NCBI GenBank assembly: GCA_024709185.1
Contig: JANJXE010000037.1
Coordinates: 1 to 5,663 of the forward strand
Source of the DNA: Paludibacter sp.
GTDB lineage: Bacteria; Bacteroidota; Bacteroidia; Bacteroidales; Paludibacteraceae
Direction: 5' to 3'
Length of the DNA stretch: 5,663 nt
Part shown: in pieces, positions 4,993 through 5,663 of the stretch
Numbering within the stretch: the stretch's first letter is position 1
Layout: each line of letters starts with the position of its first letter
Position numbers and translations under genes: made by a program
Notes under the pieces: generated by a model
What the model was told of the DNA's origin: nothing
Database searches by the model: none
The model's input: the letters and a program-made list of their open reading frames with translations, nothing else

Positions 4993-5663
4993 ATGACAAC
5001 CGTATTTTATCATTATTACCCATCCCGATCGGTGTTTGAGGGTTCCCTTTTGTACATCATGGGCGCTCGTTTTGAACTTCATCTTGTTGTCGATAAAGTT
5101 TCAAAAGGAGTGAAGGTTTGGGAGAATGTAGTGGCAGAGCTCGAAAAGCTGGATCAGATTATGAATCGTTTTGCGGGCGAAAGTGAAATTTCGCGTGTCA
5201 ACAGGCTGGCAGCCACGCAGCCGGTGCCGGTAAGTGACGAACTGTGGAGTATTATCAACGATTGTGAGCTTTACCATCGACTTACTCTGGGTTTGTTCGA
5301 CATCACCCTGCGCGATTTTACGAAACTTCAACTTGATAAGGAAGCTAAGACTGTCTATTTTGAAGATGCGGAGATCAGGTTTGATTTGGGTGCTTTTGCC
5401 AAAGGATATGCAATTGAAAAAATCAGAAAAATAATTACAAAATCGGGTATTCAGCACTTTTTCATCAATTTCGGTAGTAGTTCGGTGTGTGGTGTGGGTA
5501 TTCAACCCGAAGGAGAACCCTGGAGTGTGGATATTGAAAATCCATTTGTGTCGGGACAACAACTGGATACGATTGTGTTAAAGGATCAGTGTCTGTCTGT
5601 TTCGGGAAATAGTCCGGACAATCAATTGCACATCATTCGTCCTTCGAACCGCAAATTTGTAAA
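4993..5663 (+). CDS. ApbE-family FAD:protein FMN transferase-like protein (partial, 223 residues, runs off right edge)
   Basis: Seen: the frame is open from ATG 4993 to the edge, and an in-frame TGA two codons upstream (4987-4989) makes this the first possible start. The promoter at 4959 also fits it. Family landmarks in order: YIMGARFEL (21-29, the MGT region), LDQIMNRFAGESEISRVN (52-69), LGLFDITLRDF (98-108), DLGAFAKGYA (131-140), INFGSSS (158-164), SVSGNS (202-207) and HIIRP (213-217). Known: ApbE enzymes attach FMN from FAD, Mg2+-dependently, to a Thr or Ser of target flavoproteins. The C-terminal Asp/Thr metal site would lie beyond the edge. Odd: no signal peptide or lipobox, while classical ApbE proteins are exported, so this one is probably cytoplasmic. 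The usual HxxDPxTG motif reads HIIRPSNR, with the Asp, Thr and Gly replaced. Inferred: a divergent paralogue, either with a cytoplasmic target or with altered activity. The target may be encoded to the right. Family assignment is firm; activity is not. Confidence 0.85.
   Translation, partial: MTTVFYHYYPSRSVFEGSLLYIMGARFELHLVVDKVSKGVKVWENVVAELEKLDQIMNRFAGESEISRVNRLAATQPVPVSDELWSIINDCELYHRLTLGLFDITLRDFTKLQLDKEAKTVYFEDAEIRFDLGAFAKGYAIEKIRKIITKSGIQHFFINFGSSSVCGVGIQPEGEPWSVDIENPFVSGQQLDTIVLKDQCLSVSGNSPDNQLHIIRPSNRKFV

Noticed and set aside
5059..5061. Alternative ATG start for the ApbE-like gene
   Set aside because: This Met is the M of the conserved MGT-like region, so starting there would remove the N-terminal strand. 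The upstream ATG at 4993 is better placed relative to the promoter at 4959.
5101..5562. A 153-codon open frame on the minus strand
   Set aside because: It lies entirely opposite the ApbE-like gene, whose plus-strand frame shows family motifs throughout. The minus-strand product shows no recognisable domain.
1..5663. tRNA, rRNA, insertion sequence, CRISPR array or phage-like genes
   Set aside because: None was seen. The four protein genes and three short gaps account for the whole window, and no gap exceeds 255 bases.

Overview
The window looks like chromosomal DNA of a member of the Bacteroidota. Four observations point there. Three perfect TAnnTTTG-type -7 promoter elements sit in front of the three rightward genes. 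There are no Shine-Dalgarno sequences ahead of A/T-rich starts. The intergenic DNA is AT-rich. The gene content is that of a glycan-utilisation neighbourhood: secreted GH88 and GH2 enzymes beside a sugar-sensing regulator. No SusC/SusD pair, lyase or sulfatase is visible, so this is probably the edge or a satellite of a larger polysaccharide-utilisation locus.

Layout from left to right: (1) positions 1-501, minus strand, the N-terminal 167 residues of a secreted GH88-type unsaturated glucuronyl hydrolase, running off the left edge. (2) 502-756, a 255-nt divergent intergenic region with a TTGCA-repeat cluster, a GTAC-containing inverted repeat and a -7 element for the rightward gene. (3) 757-3537, plus strand, a secreted 926-residue GH2 glycosidase with a C-terminal malectin-like domain and an odd 36-bp tandem repeat. 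(4) 3538-3661, a 124-nt gap with a promoter and a short inverted repeat. (5) 3662-4837, plus strand, a 391-residue XylR-like regulator (periplasmic-binding-protein-like sensor fused to an AraC DNA-binding domain). (6) 4838-4992, a 155-nt gap with a weak terminator-like hairpin and a good promoter whose -7 element lies in a perfect 8-bp inverted repeat. (7) 4993 to the right edge, plus strand, 223 residues of an ApbE-like FAD:protein FMN transferase homologue without a signal peptide and with an altered HxxDPxTG motif.

Inferred working model: the two secreted hydrolases trim uronic-acid-containing oligosaccharides in the periplasm. GH88 removes the unsaturated uronyl end left by a lyase, and GH2 removes a beta-linked sugar, possibly glucuronate because an N-x-K-G motif is present. 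The XylR-like protein would sense a resulting sugar in the cytoplasm and control the divergent hydrolases, itself and perhaps the ApbE-like gene. A GTACTAT motif occurs in all three rightward upstream regions and is a candidate shared operator, though this is only suggestive. Genes 1, 3, 5 and 7 are well supported. The substrate, the operators and the activity of the ApbE-like protein are not settled by the sequence.
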